Positions 1-8,408 of a stretch of DNA of 64,000 bases are shown here, in pieces. Within the stretch, counting starts at the first letter, position 1; every line of letters begins with the position of its first letter. The notes below the pieces were generated by a model. It saw only the letters and a list, made by a program, of their open reading frames with translations, ran no database searches and was not told the origin of the DNA. This stretch comes from Bradyrhizobium sp. MOS002 (GTDB lineage: Bacteria; Pseudomonadota; Alphaproteobacteria; Rhizobiales; Xanthobacteraceae): positions 434,001-498,000 of the forward strand of contig NZ_PYFX01000003.1 in assembly GCF_003020115.1 (NCBI RefSeq), read 5' to 3'. The position numbers were made by a program, and so were the translations under genes.

Positions 1-774
1 GCCGGCGATCCGACCGAAGCATCTGCCAAAGCCGAGGAGTTCTTGAAGGAGCGATCTCTCAGCTCCTATTACGACGAAGTCGCCCTGCGAGGACTGCAGC
101 TGGCTCAAGCGGATGCTGACCGCGGCGCTCTGGATCCCGACCGTCTGACCAAAATCAGGGATGCGGTCCAGGAATTTGCCAACAACATTTCGGAACAGGA
201 TGAGCGTCAGCCGCCGAAGGTCAACCCGACCACAGATGTCGAAGCTACATCTGCCATAGAGGGCGTGGCTGAGGACGCGCCTTATGAGAGTCTGCGGGTG
301 CTCCGCAAGGAGGACTTGCCCGCTGAATGGCAAGGCGAACATCCCGTCCTCTGCGTGGCCGGGCGAAATCCGATCGACGAAGCCGCTGCGATCATGCTGG
401 CTCAACTGACCGGCGCGCATGGCTTGTCGGCCAGAGTCGAGGCAGCGGAAGCGCTATCGACGGCGAATATCTTCCGGCTGGAGACCGCCGGGGTCGCCAT
501 TGTCTGCCTCGTCTATATGGATGCAAGCAGCCCCGCCCATATGCGTTACTCGGTGCGACGGCTTCGCCGTAAATTGCCGAAGGCTACAATCATTCTGGGT
601 TGCTGGATGAAGGACATCGACCCGGCGGCGCTGGAAAGCCTGCGGGAAGGCGCCAAGGCGGATCTGGCTGCTGCAACTCTGGGCGGGGCGCTTAAACTCT
701 GCATAGAGGCGACGGGTGTGGACTCCCTTGGCACAGGAGCCGAAGGCCAGATCTCGAAGATCACGGCCGCTTGA
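1..774 (+). CDS. C-terminal part of AI-2E family (PerM-like) transporter, 5' end outside window
   Basis: The reading frame is open from base 1, so this is the 3' end of a longer gene; the TTG at 43 is an internal codon, not a convincing start. The 257 visible residues are soluble: a segment with the signature LSSYYDEVALRGLQLAQ near the beginning, an acidic linker, then an alpha/beta region. From memory this resembles the long cytoplasmic tail that rhizobial AI-2E/PerM-family permeases carry after their eight membrane segments; the membrane part would lie upstream. No catalytic motif is seen. It converges with the RlpA-like gene, with about 100 bases between the stops. Confidence 0.65.
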   Translation, partial: AGDPTEASAKAEEFLKERSLSSYYDEVALRGLQLAQADADRGALDPDRLTKIRDAVQEFANNISEQDERQPPKVNPTTDVEATSAIEGVAEDAPYESLRVLRKEDLPAEWQGEHPVLCVAGRNPIDEAAAIMLAQLTGAHGLSARVEAAEALSTANIFRLETAGVAIVCLVYMDASSPAHMRYSVRRLRRKLPKATIILGCWMKDIDPAALESLREGAKADLAAATLGGALKLCIEATGVDSLGTGAEGQISKITAA

Positions 775-878
775 TAGTCCGTATGCATAGACACGGCTGC
801 TGCAGGCGCAGCACACCCTGTCGGCTTTCGGAAAGCAGCCCGCTGAGCGCTTGCTGCGCGACCTTCTGATGCGACGGT

Positions 879-1370
879 TCAGCCAACAGGTCCGGGCGTC
901 CAATCGCCGCCGGCAAGCGGCCGAACTTTGACATCAGGAATGACCCCGCGCTCCAGGCTCGGATCGAAATGGCGCATCGTCCGCTCATTGAAGTCGATGA
1001 TGCGGCCAGGCCTCAGCGGTCCCACGTCATTTATCCTGACGATGACCTTCTTGCCGACGGCCTCGACGAGGGCGTATTTCGGCTTCGCGCCAAATTGGAC
1101 CCCACCGAATTTCTTGCGCAAACTCGTCTTGATGGCGGCCGACCACACCGAGGGGTCATAGCGCTCGCCGGAAGCCGTCTTCGGGCCGCCCTCCTCCTTG
1201 CCTGGCTTGAACGGATTGTACATGGATGCCCCGCCAACGATCGCTTCCCCGGAAGCGGCATTGTCGGCAGCGCTTGAGTCAGCCCCACCAGCTTCACATC
1301 GCGCAATAGGAACGGAAACGGCAAGCGTAATCACGGCGCCGCAAATTGCGGCGCTCGAGCGGAACACCAT
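879..1370 (-). CDS. RlpA-like double-psi beta-barrel secreted protein
   Basis: 163 residues with a hydrophobic N-terminal signal (about 1-26), then a single RlpA-like double-psi beta-barrel domain (about 45-150). Visible family marks are the glycine-rich GGASMYNP entry, KTASGERYDP, and the strand KVIVRINDVGPLRPGRIIDF with the Asp used in this fold. RlpA proteins act in the envelope on peptidoglycan glycan strands, often at the septum; many short homologues lack the SPOR domain, as here, so septal targeting is not shown. An AGGAG ribosome-binding site lies just upstream of the ATG. Monocistronic by layout. Confidence 0.82.
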   Translation of the reverse strand: MVFRSSAAICGAVITLAVSVPIARCEAGGADSSAADNAASGEAIVGGASMYNPFKPGKEEGGPKTASGERYDPSVWSAAIKTSLRKKFGGVQFGAKPKYALVEAVGKKVIVRINDVGPLRPGRIIDFNERTMRHFDPSLERGVIPDVKVRPLAGGDWTPGPVG

Positions 1371-1725
1371 TATATCTCCTGTGATCTTCGATTGATCGGT
1401 TCCGATGCCGCAAATCGTTTTGCGAGTCGAGCCAACCCCTGGCCCCGGAACCGTTGTCGGAACCGCAATGGCTCCGGCACGGTGTTTAGTTGCCGCCGTC
1501 TAAGACAGACATTGCGTCAACAGCATGACGACGAGAGCCGCGGCGAAATAGCGCGACATGACTCTCACAGCGCCACCAATCAGGATAATCGGTGCGCTCG
1601 CCTGGCTGACCTTGTTTTCATTCTCATCGGAGTTGTTGTTCGCAGAAGCGATCATCGCAGCGACGCTGCGGCGGCCGCCGTAGCCCCCTTCTTCCTCAAG
1701 CAGAAAAGGAAAGGAGAGATCGTCC
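1371..1725. other. 355-bp intergenic region between RlpA-like gene and acyl-CoA dehydrogenase
   Basis: Upstream region of the RlpA-like gene and downstream region of the dehydrogenase, both on the minus strand. The only candidate gene I see is a 41-codon plus-strand ORF at 1558-1683, listed separately. No clear terminator hairpin or repeat of the families found elsewhere in the window is present. Confidence 0.5.
1558..1683 (+). CDS. Possible 41-aa hydrophobic small protein
   Basis: ATG-to-TAG ORF beginning MTLTAPPIRIIGALAWLTLF with one hydrophobic stretch (about residues 9-20 and on to 36) and a basic tail (LRRPP). Its look is that of a small membrane or leader peptide. No good ribosome-binding site is seen (the bases before the ATG are GCGCGAC), and it could be chance. 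It lies in an otherwise empty spacer. No family recognised. Confidence 0.15.
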   Translation: MTLTAPPIRIIGALAWLTLFSFSSELLFAEAIIAATLRRPP

Positions 1726-2940
1726 CTAAGCCATCACCCCGCCGCGCTTGATCAGCTCCTTCCCTACCGCTGCCAGATGCACCTGATCCGGCCCGTCGCC
1801 GATGCGGATGAAGCGGGCGTAGACGTAGGCACGCGCGAGGAAGGTGTCCTGCGAGACGCCGGCGGCGCCGTGGATCTGGATGGCGCGGTCGATAACGCGG
1901 GCGGCCATGCTGGGCACCACGATCTTGGCGGCCGCGATCAGGTCGCGCGCGGCCTTGTTGCCTTCGCGGTCCATCCTGTCGGCGGCTTGCAACGTGAGCA
2001 AGCGCGCCTGTGCGATCTCGCAGAATGAGTGCGCGATGTCCTCGCGCACCGAGCCCTGCTCTGCGAGCGGCTTGCCGAAGGCCGTGCGGGAGACCGCGCG
2101 CTGGCACATCAATTCCAGCGCGCGCTGGGCGCAGCCGATCAGCCGCATGCAATGATGGATGCGGCCGGGACCGAGTCGGCCTTGCGCAATTTCGAAACCG
2201 CGGCCCTCGCCGAGCAGGATGTTCTCGGCGGGCACGCGAACGTTCTCGTAGACGATCTCGGGATGGCCGACCGGGGCGTCGTCATATCCGTAAGTGAGCA
2301 TGTCGCGGACGATGCGCACGCCGGGCGTCGCTCTCGGCACCAGGATCATGGATTGCTGGCGGTGGCGGTCGGGATCGTCGGGCGCGGTCTTGCCCATCAC
2401 GATCAGGATTTCGCAATCCTCGTTCATCGCGCCGGAGGTGAACCATTTGCGGCCGTTGATGACGTAGTCGCCGCCGTCGCGCCTGATCTCGCATTGAATG
2501 TTGGTGGCATCGCTGGAGGCGACCTGCGGCTCCGTCATCGAGAAGCCGGAGCGGATGCGCCCCTCCAGGAGCGGCTTCAGCCAGCGCTCCTGCTGTGCGG
2601 GCGTGCCGTAATTCGCCAGCACCTCCATATTGCCGACATCGGGCGCGGAGCAATTGAAGACCTCGGGCGCCCAGAGGATGCGGCCCATGATCTCCTTCAC
2701 CGGCGCATATTCGAGATTGCTGAGGCCCGGACCGTGCTCACCGGAGAGGAACAGGTTCCAGAGCCCCTGCTCGCGCGCCAGCCGCTTCAGGTCCTGAAGG
2801 ACCTGCGGCGTCTTGTAGCGCGTCGCTTCCGGCTTCACCTGCTCGTAATAGAGCTCCTCGACCGGCTCGACATGCGTCCGCATGAATCGGCGGACGCGTT
2901 CCTGCAGCTCCAGCGAACGTTCGGAGTGGTGAAAGTCCAT
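1726..2940 (-). CDS. ACAD10/11-like acyl-CoA dehydrogenase
   Basis: 404 residues, full length for a flavin acyl-CoA dehydrogenase: helical N-domain, beta domain with [15 protein letters not shown] and KWFTSGA, and C-terminal helical domain with the run [13 protein letters not shown]. The [10 protein letters not shown] and DGPD signatures match the ACAD10/ACAD11/LvaC branch rather than classical fatty-acyl dehydrogenases; Asp382 (in DGPDQVH) occupies the place where classical enzymes have the catalytic Glu. The start is the ATG at 2940, preceded by AGGAGA; a longer frame runs into a palindromic repeat and is rejected. It likely acts on a branched or hydroxylated acyl-CoA. The next minus-strand gene upstream is the solute-binding protein; a 225-bp spacer separates them. 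Confidence 0.85.
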   Translation of the reverse strand: MDFHHSERSLELQERVRRFMRTHVEPVEELYYEQVKPEATRYKTPQVLQDLKRLAREQGLWNLFLSGEHGPGLSNLEYAPVKEIMGRILWAPEVFNCSAPDVGNMEVLANYGTPAQQERWLKPLLEGRIRSGFSMTEPQVASSDATNIQCEIRRDGGDYVINGRKWFTSGAMNEDCEILIVMGKTAPDDPDRHRQQSMILVPRATPGVRIVRDMLTYGYDDAPVGHPEIVYENVRVPAENILLGEGRGFEIAQGRLGPGRIHHCMRLIGCAQRALELMCQRAVSRTAFGKPLAEQGSVREDIAHSFCEIAQARLLTLQAADRMDREGNKAARDLIAAAKIVVPSMAARVIDRAIQIHGAAGVSQDTFLARAYVYARFIRIGDGPDQVHLAAVGKELIKRGGVMA

Positions 2941-3000
2941 AGCGGTCTCCTGTTCGCCGAGGGTGATCGCACTTCGTCTTCCGTGGTAGGTGGAGCGCAC

Positions 3001-3136
3001 GCCTCGCCCTTCGAGACGACCGCTGCGCGGTCTCCTCAGGGTGAGGCTAAGCGGCGTTCGCCCGGTTGAACCTGCCGCTACGCATTCCGCCCTCATCCTG
3101 AGGAGCCCGCGAAAGCGGGCGTCTCGAAGGATGCGC
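3001..3136. repeat. Palindromic intergenic element, family C
   Basis: Outer arms read CCTTCGAGACG and CGTCTCGAAGG, with inner arms built on CTCAGGGTGAGG and CCTCATCCTGAGGAG. A close copy lies at 41604-41739 and a shorter relative at 43898-43992. The transcript could fold into a long hairpin between two genes of the same strand. Confidence 0.75.
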
Positions 3137-3165
3137 CATCGTCAACCGCGATAGCCGGCTTGCCA

Positions 3166-4374
3166 TCACGTGCCGCGCAGCAGCTCGCTCGCGACGATCC
3201 AGTCGTTGCCGTTGAACTGGAGCATATAGCCGTCCTTGATCGGGCGAAAATCCTGCGGCGTGGTGTTGAGCGTGATGCCGGGCATCAGCAGCGACAGCGG
3301 CACGTTTTTCAAATTGGCCGCCTGCGCCATGATGTTCTCGCGCGTCAGATTGTCCTTGCACTGCTTCAGCAAGACCACCAATGCCTCGGCGACGGTGTAG
3401 CCGTAGAGACCCGCGACGTTGTTGACGTCGGCATTGGGCAGGCGCTTCTTCATGAAATCGATATAGGCCGTCATCGCCGGATCGTCCTTCGGCGCCTCGA
3501 CGAACGGCTTGAGCGAACCGAGCGAGAGCACGCCCTTGCCGGCATCGAGGCCGGCCGGGACCATCACGGTGGCCTTGTTGGCGCAGCCCGAGGCGAGGAA
3601 GCGCGTCGCCTGCCAGCCGACCTCGTGGGCTTTCCGGATCGCCTGGGCGCAGGCGCGCGGCGTCACCGAATAGATCATGAACACGTCGGCCTTGGTGTTG
3701 GCGAGCGTCAGCACCTGGGAATCGACAGTGGGGTCGGCGACCTCGAAGCTCGACGCCATCGCGATCGCCTTGTCGGCGTCGGCACCAAGTGCCTCCTTGA
3801 CGCCGCGCAGATATTCCTTGCCGGCATCGTCGTTCTGATAGAGCACCGCGAAGCGCGCATTCGGGTTCTTGGCGCGGGCATAGGCGACGTCGATGGCGGC
3901 CTCGCTGGTGTAGTTCGGCGCCCACGGCAGCGCCATCGACCACGGCATGTTGGCGGGGTCGTTCCACTTCGAGGCGGAGCTGATCAGAAACAGCTGCGGC
4001 ACCTTGTTGCTGTTGAGGTATTTCGCGATCGCCGAGCTCGGCGCGGTGCCCATGGTCGCGAAGATGAACGCGACGCCGTCGCCCTCGACCAGCCGCCGCG
4101 CCGCTTCCATGGTCTTCGGCGGCGAGAAGGCGTCGTCGAGCGACAGGAGATTGAGCTTGCGGCCGTTGATCCCGCCCTTCTCGTTGACGTCGTCGAAATA
4201 GGCCGAGATCACCCTGCCGGTGATGCCGAGCGGCGATGCGGGGCCGCTATAGGGCATGGTGTTGCCGATCTTGATCTCGGTGTCGCTGACGCCGGGACCG
4301 TAGGATTTTTGCGCGGAGACAGGCGTGGACAGGCAGGCAGCCAGCGCTGCAGCCAGGACCAAAGCGGCTTTCAT
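3166..4374 (-). CDS. ABC transporter substrate-binding protein, branched-chain amino acid type (LivK-like)
   Basis: 402 residues with a type I signal peptide (cleavage predicted after PVSA, about residue 21) followed by a Leu/Ile/Val-type periplasmic binding protein (Peripla_BP_6): GVSDTEIKIGNTMPYSGPAS at the mature N-terminus and the two-lobe fold. Bradyrhizobia have many of these; the ligand may be an aromatic or carboxylic acid rather than an amino acid. No permease or ATPase gene lies next to it, so it is an orphan that must use components encoded elsewhere. The neighbouring acyl-CoA dehydrogenase suggests an acyl or aromatic acid ligand, but that is inference. Confidence 0.88.
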   Translation of the reverse strand: MKAALVLAAALAACLSTPVSAQKSYGPGVSDTEIKIGNTMPYSGPASPLGITGRVISAYFDDVNEKGGINGRKLNLLSLDDAFSPPKTMEAARRLVEGDGVAFIFATMGTAPSSAIAKYLNSNKVPQLFLISSASKWNDPANMPWSMALPWAPNYTSEAAIDVAYARAKNPNARFAVLYQNDDAGKEYLRGVKEALGADADKAIAMASSFEVADPTVDSQVLTLANTKADVFMIYSVTPRACAQAIRKAHEVGWQATRFLASGCANKATVMVPAGLDAGKGVLSLGSLKPFVEAPKDDPAMTAYIDFMKKRLPNADVNNVAGLYGYTVAEALVVLLKQCKDNLTRENIMAQAANLKNVPLSLLMPGITLNTTPQDFRPIKDGYMLQFNGNDWIVASELLRGT

Positions 4375-4413
4375 GGTTTCTCCCGGTGATGATCGCCACG
4401 ACTCGCAAGGCGC

Positions 4414-4439
4414 GACGTGCTGCTTTTTGCCAGCACGTC
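4414..4439 (-). terminator. Hairpin downstream of DUF308 gene, possible terminator
   Basis: Perfect 9-bp arms GACGTGCTG (4414-4422) and CAGCACGTC (4431-4439) with an 8-base loop, about 50 bases past the DUF308 stop. No U-run follows on the minus strand, so factor-independent termination is uncertain. Confidence 0.4.
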
Positions 4440-4487
4440 AGATCAGCGGAGTTCCACAAGACGGTCTTGCGTCGAGTTGCTGATCGG

Positions 4488-5063
4488 TTAGTGGCGTTGC
4501 CGCAAGCTGAAGCCCAAGGAGACCCAACCCGCACCCGCCATGATCAGGTCAATGCCGAGGAACAGGCCGAGGATGTAGACGCTGTTCACCGGCCAACGCG
4601 CTACGATCAGCAGACCGAGCAACAACGTGATGGCGCCCGAGAGCGCCACCCAGACCCACGGACTTTCACGTTTCATGCTGAAAGCGAGAAACAGCCGGAC
4701 GGCGCCGGAGGCGAGCAGCGAGGCACCCAGGAACAGAGTCAGCAAAACTGCAGCAAACAGCGGGTTCTCGAAGGTGAGAAAGCCCGCGATGACATAGAGG
4801 ACGCCGAGCAAGGCCCAGATCACGAACTTGCCCCAGCTCTTCATCTGAAATGCACCGATGATTTCGGCCGCGCCTGCGATGATCATCATGGCGCCAACCA
4901 CGAGCACGCTCGCCACCGTTGCCATGACCACGCTGCCGAGCGCGACGAATCCGGCAATGAGATAGACCACGCCGAGAGCGACGATCCATCCCCATTTGCC
5001 ATGCAAGGCCGCGATGCCGGAGCCCAGGCTGGAAGGATGGGAGATATCCGAGGCATTTGTCAT
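4488..5063 (-). CDS. HdeD/DUF308 family integral membrane protein
   Basis: 191 residues, almost entirely hydrophobic, with about six membrane segments arranged as three similar pairs, e.g. GWIVALGVVYLIAGFVALGS and FVIWALLGVLYVIAGFLTF. This is the DUF308 pattern of HdeD, which E. coli needs for acid resistance at high cell density; the biochemical role is unknown. The ATG at 5063 is chosen because CAGGAG stands before it and the family starts near MTNASDISH; the longer frame adds a poorly conserved extension. A FixK/FNR-like box about 105 bases upstream suggests oxygen-responsive expression. Confidence 0.85.
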   Translation of the reverse strand: MTNASDISHPSSLGSGIAALHGKWGWIVALGVVYLIAGFVALGSVVMATVASVLVVGAMMIIAGAAEIIGAFQMKSWGKFVIWALLGVLYVIAGFLTFENPLFAAVLLTLFLGASLLASGAVRLFLAFSMKRESPWVWVALSGAITLLLGLLIVARWPVNSVYILGLFLGIDLIMAGAGWVSLGFSLRQRH

Positions 5064-5161
5064 GATGGCCACTCCTGCACGGGAAGCCAGCGAGCACAGG
5101 CCAGAATTGGGCGCGCCGCACCGGGAGACAGCCAGCACAGCAGCCCTCGCGGGCAGCAACA

Positions 5162-5175
5162 TTGACGCAAATCAA
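5162..5175 (-). promoter_or_regulatory. FixK/FNR-like box upstream of DUF308 gene
   Basis: Read on the minus strand the site is TTGATTTGCGTCAA, which fits the rhizobial FixK2 consensus TTG(A/C)-N6-(T/G)CAA exactly. Its centre is about 105 bases from the DUF308 ATG, leaving room for a class II promoter with a leader of about 60 bases. The -10 element at the expected spacing (TGTGCT) is weak. The other neighbour ends here, so the site can only serve the DUF308 gene. Confidence 0.5.
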
Positions 5176-5190
5176 GTCGGATGCGGTTCC

Positions 5191-6714
5191 TCAACCGCGC
5201 GTCCGTTCCATCTCCAGCTCGGCCTTGAGATTGTCGAGATCGCGATAAATTGAAGCAATCGCAAGGACGCGGCCACCCTTGCGATACTTCAGCAGGCAGT
5301 CCTTGCCGGAAATGCTGCCGTCGATCGCGATGTCGTCGAAGCTCTCGGCGTGGCCGACGTAGTTGATCGGCACGTCATAGTGCTGCGACCAGAAGAACGG
5401 CACGGCCTCGAAGCGCTCGCGCTTGCCGAGCATGTTGCGCGCAGCGGTCTGGCCCTGCCGCTCCGCCACCACCCAGTGTTCGACGCGGATGGTTTGCCGC
5501 GAATGCGGATCGGGCCAGCGCGCGATGTCGCCGGCCGCGAAGATGCCGGATATGCTGGTCTCCAGATATTCGCTGACGCTGACGCCCCGGTCGGCCGCAA
5601 GTCCCGCTTGCTCGGCGAGCGCGAGGCGCGGCTTGACGCCGATGCCGACCACGACCAGGTCGGCCTCGATCACGACGCCGCTCTTCAACGTGGCGCGCGT
5701 GCCGTCCAGCTTCTCCACCGTGTCCTCGAGATGGAAGTTGACGCCATTCTCCTCATGCAGCGCGCGCACGAAGTCGCCCATCTCGGGACCGAGAACCTTC
5801 TGCATCGGCCGTTGGTCCGGCGCGACCACGTGCACCTCGATCTTGCGTGCCCGCAAGGAGGCCGCAACTTCGAGGCCGATGAAGCTCGCGCCGATCACCA
5901 GCGCGCGCTTGGCGCTGCCGGCCGCCTTGATGATGGCGCGGCTGTCGGCGACGGAGCGCAGGGTGTAGACATGAGGCTGGTCGGCACCCGGAATCTGCAA
6001 TCTGACCGGCTCGGCGCCGGTCGCGAGCAGCAGCCGGTCGAACGGCAGCCTGTCGCCGTTGCCCAGCGTCACGCTGCGCGTCTTCGCCTCGATCGCGACG
6101 ACATTCGTGTTGAGTCTGAGATCGATGCCGGCATCCCGATAGTAATCCTCGCCCCGCAGCGGCAGCCAATCCTCCGGCGCGTTGCCCGCGAGGTAATCCT
6201 TGGAGAGATTGGGCCGGTCCACCGGCATCGCGCTGTCATTGCTGAGCATGGTGATGGCGCCGGCAAAGCCCTCGCGACGGAGCGTCTCGGCCGCCGTGAA
6301 ACCCGCCGCGCCGCCGCCGATGATGACGAATTTTTCCGGCGTTGGCGCTGTCCGGTGAGGCGCCGGAGGCTTCGGCATCTCGCGCTTGCGCTGGACGACG
6401 ATCTTGTCCTGATCGCGCGAGACCTCCCACACCGCCAGCGCATTCAGCGCGGGCGGACGAGTCGCCTCGCCTGACCGCAAGGAGAAACAGGCGTGATGCC
6501 AGGGGCAGCGGATGGTGTCCCCAACCACCAGCCCTTCGGCGAGCGGGCCGTGATAGTGGCTGCAGGTCGGCTCGATCGCAAAGATCTCGCTGCCGGCCTG
6601 CACCAGCAGGACGTCTTCCTCGCCGACATGGCCGAGCAATTTGCCGTCCTTGAACGCGGCGAGCGTCACGCCCCGGCTCAGGTCGGGCCCGCTTGGCTTC
6701 TTGTCTTCGGTCAT
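5191..6714 (-). CDS. Rieske-FAD/NAD oxidoreductase fusion (AIF/ferredoxin-reductase type)
   Basis: 507 residues. An N-terminal Rieske [2Fe-2S] domain (about 10-110) has both ligand pairs, Cys51-X-His53 and Cys70-X2-His73. It is followed by a pyridine-nucleotide-disulphide oxidoreductase core with an FAD motif GGGAAG (133-138) and an NAD(P) motif VIGASFIGLE (about 273-282), and a reductase C-terminal domain (about 410-500). Such proteins resemble AIFL/AifB and dioxygenase ferredoxin reductases; the Rieske centre probably takes electrons from NAD(P)H through FAD. No oxygenase subunit is nearby. It starts 27 bp after the folE stop, so the two are probably cotranscribed. Confidence 0.88.
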   Translation of the reverse strand: MTEDKKPSGPDLSRGVTLAAFKDGKLLGHVGEEDVLLVQAGSEIFAIEPTCSHYHGPLAEGLVVGDTIRCPWHHACFSLRSGEATRPPALNALAVWEVSRDQDKIVVQRKREMPKPPAPHRTAPTPEKFVIIGGGAAGFTAAETLRREGFAGAITMLSNDSAMPVDRPNLSKDYLAGNAPEDWLPLRGEDYYRDAGIDLRLNTNVVAIEAKTRSVTLGNGDRLPFDRLLLATGAEPVRLQIPGADQPHVYTLRSVADSRAIIKAAGSAKRALVIGASFIGLEVAASLRARKIEVHVVAPDQRPMQKVLGPEMGDFVRALHEENGVNFHLEDTVEKLDGTRATLKSGVVIEADLVVVGIGVKPRLALAEQAGLAADRGVSVSEYLETSISGIFAAGDIARWPDPHSRQTIRVEHWVVAERQGQTAARNMLGKRERFEAVPFFWSQHYDVPINYVGHAESFDDIAIDGSISGKDCLLKYRKGGRVLAIASIYRDLDNLKAELEMERTRG

Positions 6715-6741
6715 GGCGTTACCTCCTTGAGCCGTCGCGGT

Positions 6742-7368
6742 TCAATCGTCCGAATTAGCCAGCCCCAGCAGTTCCTGGCGTGTCAACGCATTGTCGCGGA
6801 ATACGCCGAGCATGCGGCTGGTGACGAGATCGGTCCCGGGCTTGTGCGCGCCGCGGGTGGTCATGCAGTGATGCGTTGCCTTGATGATGACCCCGACGCC
6901 TTCGGGCCTCAGCACATCGTTGATCGTGTTGGCGATCTGCGCGGTCATCTTCTCCTGGATCTGAAGCCGCTTGGCGTAGATGTCGACGAGACGCGCGAGC
7001 TTGGAGATGCCGACGACGCGCCCTTGCGGGATATAAGCGACCCAGGCGCGGCCGACGATCGGTGCCATATGGTGCTCGCAATGGCTTTCGAAGCGAACGC
7101 CGCGCAGGACGATCATCTCGTCATAGCCTTCGATCTCCTCAAACGTCTTTTGCAGGATTTCGGTCGGATCCTGCGCATAGCCGGAGAAATACTCCTCGAA
7201 GGCGCGCGCGACGCGGTCCGGCGTGTCGCGTAGACCGTCGCGCGCGGGATCGTCGCCGGCCCAGCGGATCATGGTCCGGATCGCCTGCTCGACCTCCGCC
7301 CTCTCAGGCCGGTCGCTCGGCGCCTGCGCGACCGCGACACGTTCCAGCCTGCGCGTTTGTGTCTTCAT
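6742..7368 (-). CDS. folE: GTP cyclohydrolase I
   Basis: 208 residues, normal length. Converts GTP to 7,8-dihydroneopterin triphosphate, the first step to folate and pterins. Zinc ligands are visible: Cys97 and His100 in ESHCEHH and Cys168 in THHCMTTRG. The [20 protein letters not shown] active-site stretch is intact. The ATG at 7368 has GGGGAGG upstream; a longer frame without support is rejected. It precedes the Rieske oxidoreductase by 27 bp in the same direction. In Bradyrhizobium-type genomes a second folE is common, but that cannot be judged from this window. Confidence 0.95.
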   Translation of the reverse strand: MKTQTRRLERVAVAQAPSDRPERAEVEQAIRTMIRWAGDDPARDGLRDTPDRVARAFEEYFSGYAQDPTEILQKTFEEIEGYDEMIVLRGVRFESHCEHHMAPIVGRAWVAYIPQGRVVGISKLARLVDIYAKRLQIQEKMTAQIANTINDVLRPEGVGVIIKATHHCMTTRGAHKPGTDLVTSRMLGVFRDNALTRQELLGLANSDD

Positions 7369-7505
7369 CGAGAACCTCCCCTGCAACGAACCGCATGCAG
7401 AAAGCGGCCCCACAGCTTGGACGGCTGCGATTGGAAAAGGTTCCCGGAATCAGGAAAAATTGGAAGCTGCGAGGGCGGCAAGACCGTCGGACGAGAAACC
7501 CGGCT

Positions 7506-8396
7506 CTACGAGGCCGCTTTCCGCACATCGAGCACGGCCTGGGCCCATTCGGTCGGCCGCTCCTGCGGCAAATTGTGACCGGCCCCTGTAAAGACGCGCC
7601 GCTCGAAAAAGCCCTCGAATTTGCCTGCGTGGTGAGCGGTGCCGGAATTGACGCCGTCGCTGTCGCCGTCGATCGCGATGGTCGGGACACGAACCGGCGG
7701 CTGGGCGGCGAGCTTCGCCTCGATCGCGGCATAGGCGGGATCGCCCGCGACCAGCGCGTAACGATGTCGGTAGGAGTGGATCACGACATCGACGAAATCG
7801 GGATTGTCGAACGACATAGCGCTGGCCTCGAACGTCGCGTCGTCGAAGGCCCATGTCGGCGACCACATCGACCAGAGCTGGCGCGCAAAGCCGCGCCGGT
7901 TGCGCTCCAGCGCGCGGCGGCCACGCTCGTTGTGGAAGAGATATTGATACCAGAGCGCCGCCTCCTCCGGTGGCGAAGCCGGCTCCATCGAACGCGCGAT
8001 GTTCTGGATGTTGTAGGAATTGCCCGAGACGAGGCCGATCACGCGCTCCGGATGCAGCACCGAGACCACGCAGGCCGCGCGCCCGCCCCAGTCGTAACCG
8101 CCGACCAACGCGCGCGAGATTCCAAGCGCATCCATGAAGGCCAGGAGATCGGCGCCCAGCGCCGCCTGCTCGCCGGAGCGCAACGTCGCAGCGGAGCGGA
8201 ACCGCGTCGGCCCGTAGCCGCGCAGCCAGGGCACCAGCACCCGCGCGCCCGCTTGCGCAATGATCGGCGCGGTCTCGGCATAGGCGTTCACATCGTAGGG
8301 AAAGCCGTGACCCATGATGCAGGGCCAGCCGTCCGGCGCGCCGTATTCGCGATAGGCGATGTCGAGGATATCGGTGGTGATTGTTTTTTGTTGCAT
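7506..8396 (-). CDS. Alpha/beta hydrolase with Asp nucleophile (epoxide hydrolase-like)
   Basis: 296 residues, alpha/beta-hydrolase fold. The nucleophile elbow is GGYDWGG with Asp102, the form used by epoxide hydrolases and haloalkane dehalogenases rather than esterases. The oxyanion motif MGHGFP lies at 28-33, an acidic pair at Asp245/Asp247, and the catalytic His274 in GAGHNLPQE. The cap region contains several Trp/Tyr residues, as in epoxide hydrolases. Substrate unknown. It is 12 bp downstream of the HD-domain gene, so the two are probably one transcript. Confidence 0.82.
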   Translation of the reverse strand: MQQKTITTDILDIAYREYGAPDGWPCIMGHGFPYDVNAYAETAPIIAQAGARVLVPWLRGYGPTRFRSAATLRSGEQAALGADLLAFMDALGISRALVGGYDWGGRAACVVSVLHPERVIGLVSGNSYNIQNIARSMEPASPPEEAALWYQYLFHNERGRRALERNRRGFARQLWSMWSPTWAFDDATFEASAMSFDNPDFVDVVIHSYRHRYALVAGDPAYAAIEAKLAAQPPVRVPTIAIDGDSDGVNSGTAHHAGKFEGFFERRVFTGAGHNLPQERPTEWAQAVLDVRKAAS

Positions 8397-8408
8397 TACA
8401 AAGCGGAG

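Noticed and set aside
824..836. GCTTTCGGAAAGC hairpin between the convergent AI-2E and RlpA-like genes as terminator
   Set aside because: Stem of only five pairs and no U-run on either strand.
1450..1500. GGAAC-type extracytoplasmic-function sigma promoter before the small ORF
   Set aside because: GGAAC occurs twice but no CGTT lies at the required 16-17 base spacing.
2941..3096. N-terminal extension of the acyl-CoA dehydrogenase
   Set aside because: The extension crosses a palindromic repeat; the ATG at 2940 has a ribosome-binding site and matches family N-termini.
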